From Adlercreutzia shanghongiae (GTDB taxonomy: Bacteria > Actinomycetota > Coriobacteriia > Coriobacteriales > Eggerthellaceae), in contig NZ_JAYMFI010000001.1 of the NCBI RefSeq assembly GCF_035830635.1, positions 372,001 through 436,000 on the forward strand: a stretch of 64,000 nucleotides of DNA. The letters run 5' to 3'. This document shows positions 14,541 to 22,652 of the stretch, piece by piece. Position 1 is the stretch's first letter; each line of letters begins with the position of its first letter. The position numbers and the translations under genes are program-made. The notes beneath the pieces were generated by a model, which saw only the letters and a list, made by a program, of their open reading frames with translations, was not told the origin of the DNA and did not search any database.

Positions 14541-16019
14541 CTATTTCGCCTTGACGTTGAACATCTTCTCGACAACATCCTCGTTGACCATATCGTTGGC
14601 CGCCACGCAACGGACGCGCAGCACGTAGGCGTGCTCCTCTTGCGGCGTAATGGTCAGCGCCCAGTTCACCCACTTATCGGTTACCGTGTCGGGGGTGTCG
14701 CAGCGAGTCCAGGTCTCGCCGCCGTCAAGAGAGAACTCCATGGCCTTCACCGGCTGGCTGAATGCATAGGCGTAGCCCTCGACTGTGAAGGGCTCGCCCT
14801 TCTTGAGCACCTGGCCCTCATCGAGGTTGGTGAAGCCGACCACGGGCTTGCAGAAGTCGATGAGGTAGAACGGCGGGTAGGACTCGAGCACCTCCGCCGG
14901 GGCGATCTCGATGTTCGAGACCTGCTTCACGAAGGTAGTCGCGTTGCCGCCGGGAAGCCACAGCTGCACCGGATAGCCGTGCTGCCACTGGATGGGCTCG
15001 CCGTTGATCTGATAGACCAGCAAGGGCTCGTGGGTCTTCATGAGATTGATGTCGAAAGCGCCGTTGAATCCGTCGGAAGAGTTCACCATAACGGTGCCGC
15101 CCTCCGGCTGCACGCCGGCTTTCTCCAGCAAGGCGCTCAGCGGAATGCCTGTGACCTCGGCCTGGCCGATCAGGTTGTTGCCATCGCCGATCTCGACGCA
15201 GGCCTCAACCATGGTGGTTGTGACGGACTCCGCGTTCTCGATGAGGTCCTTGAGAGAGAACGTCATCTCGTTGTCCACCATGCCGGTCACCGTAATGGTC
15301 CAGTTATCCAGCATATCCTGATCAAGCGGGGCACCGCTTTCGGTCTTCTCGTTGCGCAGGTAGTCGTTCTCATAGCCCTGCCAGTTGATGTTGGGAAGCT
15401 GATCTTGGGAAACGATGCGATCCTGATTGAAGTTGAAGGTCCCCTCAACGGTGTCCGAGGTGTGGATACCGTGCATGACCTGGTGCTTCACGTTGTCCCA
15501 CAGCTGCATATCGTTGCCATCCTCTGAAGCGTAGTGGCAGCTCCAGCAATCGGCGTCCTCCACCTCGGAGTGAATGCCGTGGACGATGCCGCCGAACGAG
15601 TTGGCGATGGTCACCTGCCCTTCGGTGTGGCAGGTGATGCACTGCTGGACCGTCGTCTCGGTGCCGATATCGTTGGTCAGCTTCGGGTGGTTGTACTCAG
15701 TGGTGGAAACCGTGTCGAGCAGATCCTCGTGGCACGCGTTGCAGCCGCGGTCGTCCGCTTTCAGGTAGAACGTGTTCTTCGGGACGTTGCGCACGGGCTT
15801 GTGATACACGCCATCGCCCTCTTCCGAGGCCGACAGGTTCTCGCTCGGCGTGCGCTGGATCTCCACGCCGTCCTCGCGAATGACAAGCTTGGGCTCGTAG
15901 GTCTCCATCAGAGTCCCCTCGTCCTCGGTTTGAGCGGCGCACCCGCAGGCGAGGGCGCCGGCGCAGACGCTGGCGAGGACAACGCCCCACAGGATTCTGC
16001 GATTGTTCTTAGGCTTCAT
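14541..16019 (-). CDS. Triheme c-type cytochrome fused to a sulfite-oxidase-like domain (paralogue 1)
   Basis: A 492-residue exported lipoprotein (lipobox near Cys25/27). Residues 90-165 hold three heme-c sites: CNACH (93), CITCH (127), CWSCH (158). Residues about 235-375 resemble the sulfite oxidase/YedY molybdopterin domain, with Cys274 (VEACVEIG) in the Mo-ligand position, then GQAEVTGIPLSALLEKAGV, SSDGFNGA and YPVQLWLPGG. Residues about 390-492 match the Ig-like Mo-co dimerisation domain (MEFSLDGGETWTRCDTP). I start at the ATG at 16019 (GGAGATTCGGCT upstream); the longer frame to 16319 overlaps the NrfD gene. It is probably the terminal reductase or oxidase of a membrane-linked chain with the NrfD and NrfC genes just upstream. 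The substrate is unknown. Confidence 0.85.
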   Translation of the reverse strand: MKPKNNRRILWGVVLASVCAGALACGCAAQTEDEGTLMETYEPKLVIREDGVEIQRTPSENLSASEEGDGVYHKPVRNVPKNTFYLKADDRGCNACHEDLLDTVSTTEYNHPKLTNDIGTETTVQQCITCHTEGQVTIANSFGGIVHGIHSEVEDADCWSCHYASEDGNDMQLWDNVKHQVMHGIHTSDTVEGTFNFNQDRIVSQDQLPNINWQGYENDYLRNEKTESGAPLDQDMLDNWTITVTGMVDNEMTFSLKDLIENAESVTTTMVEACVEIGDGNNLIGQAEVTGIPLSALLEKAGVQPEGGTVMVNSSDGFNGAFDINLMKTHEPLLVYQINGEPIQWQHGYPVQLWLPGGNATTFVKQVSNIEIAPAEVLESYPPFYLIDFCKPVVGFTNLDEGQVLKKGEPFTVEGYAYAFSQPVKAMEFSLDGGETWTRCDTPDTVTDKWVNWALTITPQEEHAYVLRVRCVAANDMVNEDVVEKMFNVKAK

Positions 16020-16060
16020 AGCCGAATCTCCTTTCAAAAAACCTGATAGTCCTTCAGGCG

Positions 16061-16960
16061 CTAGAGGGCCGCCGCAACGACCGTAATAGGCAGAGCCGCG
16101 ACAACGATGAGGTAGCGCAGGAAATAGCCGCCGACGAGCACGCCCATGCCAACGAGGGCCGACAAGCCATGCGCACCGCGACTTTCCTCGACCTGCGGCG
16201 ACACTGCGAACAGCAAGATGCCGTCGATGATGCTGGGAAGGACCAGACCCAAAACCACAAAGACAAGCCAAAACTGCAAGGCCCACTCTCCCGAGACGAG
16301 AGACGCCACCGAGTTCCACCCCGCAAGCGAGGTCGAGCTCGTTACGAACAACAGAAGCGCCACGAGGACGATCTCTATCAAGGGCAGGCAGAAATGCGCT
16401 TTCTTGAACAGGCCCACCTCATCGAACTCCTTACCCGCAAACAGCGCACCGACGGCAAGCACCAACGCCGCGCCCGTTGAGAAGGCAGACACCAAGAACA
16501 GCACCGGCAGAAGCGCGCTGTTCCACAGCGGGAAGGGCTTGCACACGCCCAGAAGCGCTCCGGTGTACATAGCCACCGCCACGGCGAACACGACACCGAC
16601 GATCTCGAGCCAGCACGGCATCTCCTTCTTCAGGAAATCCATGAGAACGGCGATGAGCGACACGATTGTAAAGACGCTTAGAAACACCACGCCCCAGGTC
16701 ATCACCGAGTTGAAGTTCGTCAGCAAGAAGACGAATCGCCATGGATTGTAAAGGCCGCCCTTGGCGTCGACGATGAGCAGCAAAAGGCCCACAATCACCA
16801 CGACTGGCGCAATCAAGTGCCCCGCACGGCGCATGAAGCGCGCCTCTGGATGCTTCCAGCGCAGGAAGGCTGCCGAAGCGAACGCGCCGCCGCCCAAGCC
16901 GGCCAGGAACAAATACCACGCGATAATGGAGTCCCAAACAGGTTCGAATTCCACGCCCAT
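16061..16960 (-). CDS. NrfD/PsrC-type quinol-oxidising membrane subunit
   Basis: A 299-residue membrane protein with about 8-9 hydrophobic segments. The start (PVWDSIIAWYLFLAGLGGGAFASAAFLRWK) is typical of NrfD/PsrC, including the WYLFLAGLGGGA segment that lines the quinone pocket in this family. It should exchange electrons between menaquinone and the partner Fe-S subunit on the outer membrane face. The ATG at 16960 overlaps the stop of the Fe-S gene (TGATG), so the two are translationally coupled. Next downstream is the cytochrome/sulfite-oxidase fusion, giving a complete quinone to Fe-S to heme to Mo path. A GTG one codon earlier is possible. Confidence 0.88.
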   Translation of the reverse strand: MGVEFEPVWDSIIAWYLFLAGLGGGAFASAAFLRWKHPEARFMRRAGHLIAPVVVIVGLLLLIVDAKGGLYNPWRFVFLLTNFNSVMTWGVVFLSVFTIVSLIAVLMDFLKKEMPCWLEIVGVVFAVAVAMYTGALLGVCKPFPLWNSALLPVLFLVSAFSTGAALVLAVGALFAGKEFDEVGLFKKAHFCLPLIEIVLVALLLFVTSSTSLAGWNSVASLVSGEWALQFWLVFVVLGLVLPSIIDGILLFAVSPQVEESRGAHGLSALVGMGVLVGGYFLRYLIVVAALPITVVAAAL

Positions 16961-17664
16961 CACCTCACATAGAAGGTCTTCGCCTGGGTCAGGTCGCCCA
17001 GAAGAGGCTGCGCGTGATGCGTGCGGATGGCCTTCGACACTTCGCTGTCGGGATCATTCAAGTCGCCGAAGATGCGCGCGTGGTTGATGCAGGCCTCCAC
17101 GCAAGAGATGCGCAGCTCGTCATCGGTGCCCACCTTCGAGGCGCAGAACCGGCACTTGTCGACGGTGCCCGTCTCTGGGTTGGCAACGCGGGCCTGATAG
17201 GGGCAGGCCGCCATGCAGTACTTGCACCCAATGCAGCGGTTCTCGTCCACTTCCACGATACCGCCTTCGCCCTTATGCGTAGCTCCCGTCGGGCACACCG
17301 TGGCGCAAGGCGCATCGTCGCAGTGAGCACACTGAACCGGCACGACTTGAGTCGACACATAGGGCGCCATTCCGCTTTTCAACTCTGGGAAATGAATGAA
17401 GTCAACGCCTTCGGGCAAGCGATTCTGACGGTGGCACGCCCTTAAGCACGCATCGCACCCAACGCATTTGCGCGCATCGATGAGCATGCCGTAGCGCACG
17501 TCGCGCTCTGGCTCCTGCGCTGTCGGGGCGTCGCCGGTCGGCTCAGCGCCGCTGGCTAAGGCTTGCTCCATGGCGCAACCGGTCATTCCCAATCCGGCCG
17601 TGGCTGCCAGGGCAGCCGCGCCCTGCATGACACCGCGTCGCGTCCACAGGCTCTTCTCTCTCAT
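16960..17664 (-). CDS. Tat-exported 4Fe-4S subunit, NrfC/DmsB type
   Basis: A 234-residue protein. The Tat motif TRRGVMQG (8-15) is followed by a hydrophobic stretch ending near TGCAM (Cys30). Four cluster-binding groups are visible: CVGCDACLRAC (about 68), CAHCDDAPCATVC (about 111), CIGCKYCMAAC (about 144) and CRFC with CVEAC later, the usual four-cluster layout of NrfC/DmsB/PsrB. It acts outside the membrane, linking NrfD to the cytochrome fusion protein. It is the first gene of a four-gene operon (16960, 16061, 14541, 13722), with GGAAAGGAGGGGAAT before the ATG and a probable MerR-type promoter at 17715-17746. Confidence 0.9.
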   Translation of the reverse strand: MREKSLWTRRGVMQGAAALAATAGLGMTGCAMEQALASGAEPTGDAPTAQEPERDVRYGMLIDARKCVGCDACLRACHRQNRLPEGVDFIHFPELKSGMAPYVSTQVVPVQCAHCDDAPCATVCPTGATHKGEGGIVEVDENRCIGCKYCMAACPYQARVANPETGTVDKCRFCASKVGTDDELRISCVEACINHARIFGDLNDPDSEVSKAIRTHHAQPLLGDLTQAKTFYVR

Positions 17665-17714
17665 ATTCCCCTCCTTTCCTCCTCAACTCTCCTGCCTCTA
17701 CGGGCAGCGAATCG

Positions 17715-17746
17715 ACCATAGAGGTTTCCGCGCAGGGAAGAGTCAA
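17715..17746 (-). promoter_or_regulatory. Probable MerR-activated promoter of the NrfC-NrfD-cytochrome operon
   Basis: Minus strand: -35 TTGACT (17746-17741), 20 bp spacer, -10 TATGGT (17720-17715). The spacer contains the dyad TTCC-N6-GGAA. MerR regulators bind dyads in over-long 19-20 bp spacers; the MerR gene at 17897 lies just upstream of this promoter. Confidence 0.5.
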
Positions 17747-17896
17747 GAAGGAATCGAAGGATTTTTCTTCGAATTAGGTTCAAAATGCAAGGGGCGCGAC
17801 AGCGAAAGGCGGCCATTTTCCGCAAGGATGACAAAAGGATTCGTGCAACCTTCCCCTATAGGACAAGGTTGGCTAAAGCACCGGCGGAATTGGCTT

Positions 17897-18811
17897 CTAC
17901 CAGGAGATTCCCCCGCGATCTTCTACGGGAATGCTCACGCGATACAGCTCTTCGCCCGTTTCGAACAGAGACGAGAGCGAATCGATGAGCGTCTCGCAGA
18001 TGTAATCGCCCTTGAGCGAGGTTCCCGCTGCTTCCGCATATTCGCCAAGCATCCGAACGAGGACCATATCGGGATCTTCGTTCGGGGACAGCGCGATGGG
18101 CGACTGGTCGTCGAGATAGAACCGTTGGGAGTAATACATCATGACGCACGGCCCTTCAGGGTACCGCCTCACGAAAGGCCGCGCATCTTCGGGAACGTCC
18201 TCAGCCACGACCGCCAGCATGCAATTTGCCTTATCGTATTCTCCATCAGTCTCAGGTATGACGATGCCCACATCACGGAAAAGCGCATCGGGCCATCCTC
18301 GGTCAGCCAAGGCCTTCTTCAAGAACCGCGTGGCCAGCCCCCAGTTCTGAACGCTGACATCATCGTGCACGACCTCGCTCTCGGCGCCATAGGCCTCGCT
18401 GGGCAGCGCAAGAACCGACAGCGGCGGGCGCTGCACGAACATGGGCCTGAACAGCACGGGATGACTGAGGAACAGGCGGCAATTGTTGCTCAGCGCATCG
18501 ATGAGGTCCATGCGCCGCTCTATATCGCGGCGCTGCTCGTCATAGGCTGCGCGCCGCTCGTCAAGGGCGGCGGCCAGCGCCTCCACGTTCTCGCTAGCCG
18601 CGATATCGGCGATCTCCCTCAGCGTGAAGCCCAGTTGCTGCAGTCGTTGAATCATATCGATAACCAGGCACTGATCAAGGCGGTAGTATCGATAGCCCGT
18701 ATGCGCATCGACGCGGCTCGGCGCAAGCAAGCCGAGCTCCTGGTAAAAGCGCAGCGTCTTCTCGCTTACCCCATTCAATCGAGCCATCTGGCCTATGGTC
18801 AACTCGCCCAA
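17897..18811 (-). CDS. MerR-family transcriptional regulator
   Basis: A 304-residue protein. The winged HTH opens with LTIGQMARLNGVSEKTLRFYQELGLL and continues with GYRYYRLDQCLVIDMIQRLQQLGFTLREI. A coiled coil (about residues 80-115) follows, then a large C-terminal domain of about 190 residues that probably senses a ligand (GyrI-like in length). I start at the TTG at 18811, because AAAGGGGG lies at good distance and MerR domains begin about there; an upstream frame start at 18874 adds 21 residues without a good ribosome site. It sits upstream of the NrfC-NrfD-cytochrome operon on the same strand and is its likely activator. Two paralogues, at 31702 and 38725, flank other redox modules. Confidence 0.85.
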   Translation of the reverse strand: MGELTIGQMARLNGVSEKTLRFYQELGLLAPSRVDAHTGYRYYRLDQCLVIDMIQRLQQLGFTLREIADIAASENVEALAAALDERRAAYDEQRRDIERRMDLIDALSNNCRLFLSHPVLFRPMFVQRPPLSVLALPSEAYGAESEVVHDDVSVQNWGLATRFLKKALADRGWPDALFRDVGIVIPETDGEYDKANCMLAVVAEDVPEDARPFVRRYPEGPCVMMYYSQRFYLDDQSPIALSPNEDPDMVLVRMLGEYAEAAGTSLKGDYICETLIDSLSSLFETGEELYRVSIPVEDRGGISW

Positions 18812-18985
18812 GGCAACCCCCTTTGCACCTGGCTTTCCCGTGCCCCCATTGTAACGGTGCACCTCGCACAGCACCTCGCGGAATTACCATAAGCTGAATT
18901 CATTTTGCTCATTTATCTAATCTTGGTCCTCATCAAACGCCGCTTCCTTTTGCACTATGTTGAGAAACGAAATATCCCGCTCGCG

Positions 18986-19798
18986 TCACTCGATGGTCAC
19001 AAGGCGGTTTTGGAAGGCGACGGAGACGGTGGTCGCAAGGCCCCGCTCGGCGATAACGGCTTCGAAGACTTCGCGAGGCAGGCGGTAGGTATTGTTCTCC
19101 TGGGAGACGTGCATGGCCGCCACATGGCGCAGGTCGTTGTGGGCAAGGCGGCCGAGGACCTCTGCCGCCTGGGCGTTGGAAAGATGCCCGCGCTCGGAGG
19201 CGATGCGCTGCTTGATGGCGTAGGGGTACGGGCCCGCCTCCAGCATGCGAGCGTCGTGATTGCTCTCCAGCGCCAGCAGGCGCACGCCCGCCAGCGCGTC
19301 GCGCGCCTCCTCCGTCATGATGCCGGTGTCGGTCACGTAACCGAGGGAGTCGCTTTCTCCGCCCTCAAGTTCATCGAAGCGAAAGCCGTAGGACTCGGCG
19401 GCATCGTGGGAGGTTCGGAAAGGGCGCACGGCCAGCCCGACCAGCTCAAGCACGTCCCCCGCCGCAAAAGGAGCAAACGGCGCATCCACGCTGGCCACCG
19501 CATCGCGCAGCGGGGCCGAGGCGGCGAAGATGGCCGCGCTTGTGCGCACCGTCGGCACCACGCCCGCCTTTGCCAGACCCCGCATGACCACACCGAGACC
19601 CTTAGTATGGTCGCCGTGATCGTGGGTCACTACGACGGCGCGCAGGCCGGCCAGGTCGAATCCGGCCTCCTCAGCGCGAGCGAAGAAGTCGCGCTTGCAG
19701 ATGCCGCAATCGATGAGCACGCCCTCCCCGGTCGTTCCGTTCTCCACGATGGCGGCATTGCCGCCGCTTCCGCTGGCCAGTATGTGCAGTCGAATCAT
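18986..19798 (-). CDS. MBL-fold metal-dependent hydrolase, YycJ/WalJ-like
   Basis: A 270-residue protein beginning MIRLHILASGSGGNAAIVE. The metallo-beta-lactamase motif HDHGDH (in VVVTHDHGDHTKGLG) gives the metal ligands, with SHDA, DTG and a late HVSQENN His. The SGSGGNA start and overall order match the YycJ/WalJ branch, thought to act on nucleic acids. I chose Met27 of the longest frame (GAGGAGCGCCC upstream); the upstream part is an unlikely TTG extension. Pieces of this gene's 3' end recur at 12391-12424 and 13522-13660, so this is the parent copy. Confidence 0.85.
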   Translation of the reverse strand: MIRLHILASGSGGNAAIVENGTTGEGVLIDCGICKRDFFARAEEAGFDLAGLRAVVVTHDHGDHTKGLGVVMRGLAKAGVVPTVRTSAAIFAASAPLRDAVASVDAPFAPFAAGDVLELVGLAVRPFRTSHDAAESYGFRFDELEGGESDSLGYVTDTGIMTEEARDALAGVRLLALESNHDARMLEAGPYPYAIKQRIASERGHLSNAQAAEVLGRLAHNDLRHVAAMHVSQENNTYRLPREVFEAVIAERGLATTVSVAFQNRLVTIE

Positions 19799-20006
19799 GG
19801 GCGCTCCTCGCAAAAAATCGTTTCGCCATCCTACCGCAGGGCGCATCGAGCGAGCCGCGCGCCATGGTTCCCGCAAAATTTTTTCATGTTGTTACTTTTT
19901 GCTCACATGCATAATTTTGAGTCTATGACCTGTGATTTCAGGGAAGTTGGCATTCATGAAGCTCGCAACCGCGCTCTATTGACACGGGGATAGTAGTGAA
20001 AATCCC

Positions 20007-20036
20007 TTGACAATCACCCGTTTCTCAAAGTTTAAT
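20007..20036 (+). promoter_or_regulatory. Sigma-70-like promoter of the triple-RidA gene
   Basis: -35 TTGACA (20007-20012), 18 bp spacer, -10 TTTAAT (20031-20036), 47 bp before the ATG. Confidence 0.6.
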
Positions 20037-20083
20037 GCACTTGCACAAATCGCTATCCGATTCTTACCTGCAAGGGGGTAACC

Positions 20084-21331
20084 ATGAGCGATCCGAACGT
20101 AGTGGTGGCACGCAATACCGAGAATGCACCTGTAAGCAAGCTGTATTCCCAGACCGTGGCCTTCAGCCACTACAACAACCTCTCGGCCCAGCTTCCCATC
20201 GACCAGGCCACTGGCGCCATCGTCGAGGGCGACGTGGCCGCACAGGCTGAGCAGTGCTTCAAGAACATCGAGGCTATTCTTGCCTCTATCAACCACGACC
20301 TGAACGACATCATCCGCCTCACGGTGTTCGTGCGCGACATCATGGACGTGAACGCGGTGGACAAGGTGCAGATGGGCTTCTTCCCCACCTACCTGCCCGC
20401 CCGCACCGTCATGGCCGTGAACGACCTGCCCCAGGGTGCACTCGTCATGGTTGAGGCACTCGTCGACAACGGCGAGGGCACCCAGTCCGTGCCCCAGGCC
20501 GGCGATCTGCTGAAGCTGACCAACAACACCCACGCGGCGCCTTACGACATCATGTCCACCCAGTCCGTGGCTTTCTCGCACTACAACAACATCTCGCTGC
20601 AGCTGCCGCTGGACCCGAAGAGCGGCCGTCCCATTCTGGGCGATGTGGCCGCGCAGACCGCCCAGTGCCTGCGCAACGTGAAGGCTATCTTGGAAAGCAT
20701 CGACGTGCCGCTGGACGACGTCGTGAAGGCGACCGTGCTCGTGCGCGATCTGGCCGACATGGACGCCGTTAACGAAGTGTACAAGACCTTCTTCCCCGAC
20801 TCCGGCATCGCTCGCGCGGTGAACTACCTGCCGGCTCGCACCGTGGTGCCCGTGGCCGATCTGCCGCTGCACTGCGATGTGGCCATCGAGGCCGTGGTCT
20901 CCCATGGCGACGGCACCCCGCCCCAGGCCATCGAGGACCGTCACGGCCTTATCATCGAGGCCAACAATACCGACGCGGCGCCCATCTGCCCGCTGTCCAC
21001 TCAGACCGTGGCCTTCTCGCACTACAACAACATCTCCGGCCAGCTGCCCACCGACACAAGCGCCGATGCGGCCGGCCAGACCGAGCAGTGCCTGTCCGCC
21101 ATCAAGGCCATCATCGAGTCGGTGGATCACTCCCTCGCCGACATCGTGAAGGTGAACGTGTATCTGGCCGACCTGGCCGATGCCGACGCCATGAACGAGG
21201 CTTACCTGCGCTTCTTCCCCGAGGGAACGCCGGCCCGCCGCCTTGTGGGCACCGGCACCCTTCCCGGCGGCGCCCGCGTCATGATTGACGCCATCGCCGG
21301 CAACTGGGAGGGAACCCCGCCCATCGCCTAA
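20084..21331 (+). CDS. Triple-domain RidA/YjgF-family protein
   Basis: A 415-residue cytosolic protein made of three consecutive RidA-like domains, about residues 1-140, 141-285 and 286-415. Each opens with TVAFSHYNN (or SVAFSHYNN) and QLP, and each has the QTEQCL/QAEQCF helix and a PAR segment. RidA enzymes are normally about 130 residues, trimeric, and hydrolyse reactive enamine/imine intermediates with an Arg/Glu pair. Here Arg107/Glu124 and Arg252/Glu269 are present, but domain 3 has Arg385 with Asp402. Domain 3 also lacks part of the loop before the QTEQCL helix. The protein may fold as a one-chain version of the RidA trimer (inference). It has its own promoter and terminator, and AAGGGGGTAACC precedes the ATG. 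Confidence 0.88.
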   Translation: MSDPNVVVARNTENAPVSKLYSQTVAFSHYNNLSAQLPIDQATGAIVEGDVAAQAEQCFKNIEAILASINHDLNDIIRLTVFVRDIMDVNAVDKVQMGFFPTYLPARTVMAVNDLPQGALVMVEALVDNGEGTQSVPQAGDLLKLTNNTHAAPYDIMSTQSVAFSHYNNISLQLPLDPKSGRPILGDVAAQTAQCLRNVKAILESIDVPLDDVVKATVLVRDLADMDAVNEVYKTFFPDSGIARAVNYLPARTVVPVADLPLHCDVAIEAVVSHGDGTPPQAIEDRHGLIIEANNTDAAPICPLSTQTVAFSHYNNISGQLPTDTSADAAGQTEQCLSAIKAIIESVDHSLADIVKVNVYLADLADADAMNEAYLRFFPEGTPARRLVGTGTLPGGARVMIDAIAGNWEGTPPIA

Positions 21332-21388
21332 CGCCAACCCACTCTCTTCTCTCTTACCTGCGGCCTTCCGATCGGGCCGCCCCCATCC

Positions 21389-21422
21389 GAGCCCCGGCGC
21401 CTCATCGCCGGGGCTCGTTTTC
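21389..21422 (+). terminator. Terminator of the triple-RidA gene
   Basis: Perfect 11 bp stem GAGCCCCGGCG (21389-21399) / CGCCGGGGCTC (21406-21416), 6-base loop, then GTTTTC. Confidence 0.85.
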
Positions 21423-21536
21423 ATCGTCTCTTCTCGAGGTCTTCCCATTCACCTTTTCTGCAAATAAGGCCGTCAGCGCAAAAGACGGCAGAAGCACCGC
21501 TAGTCCAGATCGAAGCGGGAAAGAACTCACGGAGTT

Positions 21537-21585
21537 TTTACTGTCGTTTACTGTTTTCCAAAAGTTTTACTGTCGTTTACTGTTT
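21537..21585. repeat. Four spaced copies of TTTACTGT between convergent genes
   Basis: TTTACTGT begins at 21537, 21547, 21566 and 21576, as two copies of TTACTGTCGTTTACTGTTT 29 bp apart. The 10 bp step equals one DNA turn. The rest of the 301 bp gap (21332-21632) holds only the RidA terminator. The function is unknown. Confidence 0.6.
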
Positions 21586-21632
21586 CTCGGTCAAGCCCCC
21601 GCGAGCTCGCTCAATCCGCCTATCGCCTGGGC

Positions 21633-22505
21633 TTACCGAAGCCCTTCGCGAACGAATTCTACGAACTCCGCCACAACGGGGCGGCAGTCGTCTGCATAGG
21701 CAAAACTGTGACGATAGTAGAACTCGGGAATGAGTGGCATGATATGCAGGTGCTTGAACATTCCCGCTTGATCTTCTGCGAGCAAGAACGCATCTCCTTG
21801 CTCGCAGATATCCATTACCCGCTCGGGACTGTAAAGCGTTTTTTGGAAATTGACCTTCAGCCCATGGCGATCGATATACTCAGCGATAACCCGATTGATG
21901 TCGCTGCCGTTCTTGCAAGCGTAAATCGTCAGCCCCTCCAGCGCCTCGAAAGGGATTTCTTCGAGCTGCGAGAGCAGGTGGGATGTTGAGCATGCAAGGC
22001 ACATCTTGTCGCGGTCATACTCCTGAAAGCTTACCCCTCTTCCCTCAACTTGGCTAATATAGCCGTACTCCACGATATCGACTTTCCCCTCGGCCAATGA
22101 GGCCATCATTTCGTCTCTATCGGAATAGGCATAGGGCACATGCTTGAAGCGCACATAGGAGTAGCGCTCCTTGAAAGCATCGATGAGCACCTGCGCGTTG
22201 AAGGGGGCCGCAAGGGCGATGGTGATGGTCTGCTCGCTGTTCCCAGCTACCTCGGCGGCGGCATCAAGCATCTCGTCCACATCACCGAGCAGCCGTGCAC
22301 CCTGCTTGGCGATAACCGCACCTGCCGCCGTAAGAGAGCAGCCGCGACGCGAGCGTTCCAGCACTTTGAACCCCAGCTCCGCCTCGAACAGATTCATCTG
22401 CTGCTGAAGCGAGGAGGGGTTCATGAACAGCTTCTTCGACGCTCTGGTAATGCTTTGCTCCTCGGCGACGACGAGGAAGGACTGCAAGTGTATGAGGTTC
22501 AGCAT
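21633..22505 (-). CDS. LysR-family transcriptional regulator
   Basis: A 290-residue protein with an N-terminal LysR winged HTH (LIHLQSFLVVAEEQSITRASKKLFMNPSSLQQQMNLFE; the usual QPALS is PSSLQ here) and a substrate-binding effector domain from about residue 90 (TITIALAAPFNAQVLIDAF). AGGGAATCTC precedes the ATG. It lies on the same strand, about 150 bp after the short sulfite-oxidase-like gene at 22653 and the cytochrome fusion at 23192, and may control that pair. The effector domain has no identifiable ligand. Confidence 0.85.
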   Translation of the reverse strand: MLNLIHLQSFLVVAEEQSITRASKKLFMNPSSLQQQMNLFEAELGFKVLERSRRGCSLTAAGAVIAKQGARLLGDVDEMLDAAAEVAGNSEQTITIALAAPFNAQVLIDAFKERYSYVRFKHVPYAYSDRDEMMASLAEGKVDIVEYGYISQVEGRGVSFQEYDRDKMCLACSTSHLLSQLEEIPFEALEGLTIYACKNGSDINRVIAEYIDRHGLKVNFQKTLYSPERVMDICEQGDAFLLAEDQAGMFKHLHIMPLIPEFYYRHSFAYADDCRPVVAEFVEFVREGLR

Positions 22506-22652
22506 GAGATTCCCTCCAGAGTCTCAAACCGCCAAAGCGCAACGGGAGCCGTTGCGCAGCAAAGCGGAGCGGCGCTCGCAGGTGGGAGGGAATCCTGCAA
22601 GCGCCGTCCGCGTTCGCACTATGTCAGTTTAACGTCTTCGGCAGAGCGGGCG

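Noticed and set aside
19976..21448. A 490-codon minus-strand frame across the triple-RidA gene
   Set aside because: The product is Gly/His/Val-rich and repeats only because the RidA domains on the other strand repeat. It is a shadow.
21537..21585. CRISPR-like array
   Set aside because: The repeats are 8-19 bp with 10-19 bp steps, only two long copies, and no cas genes are in the window.
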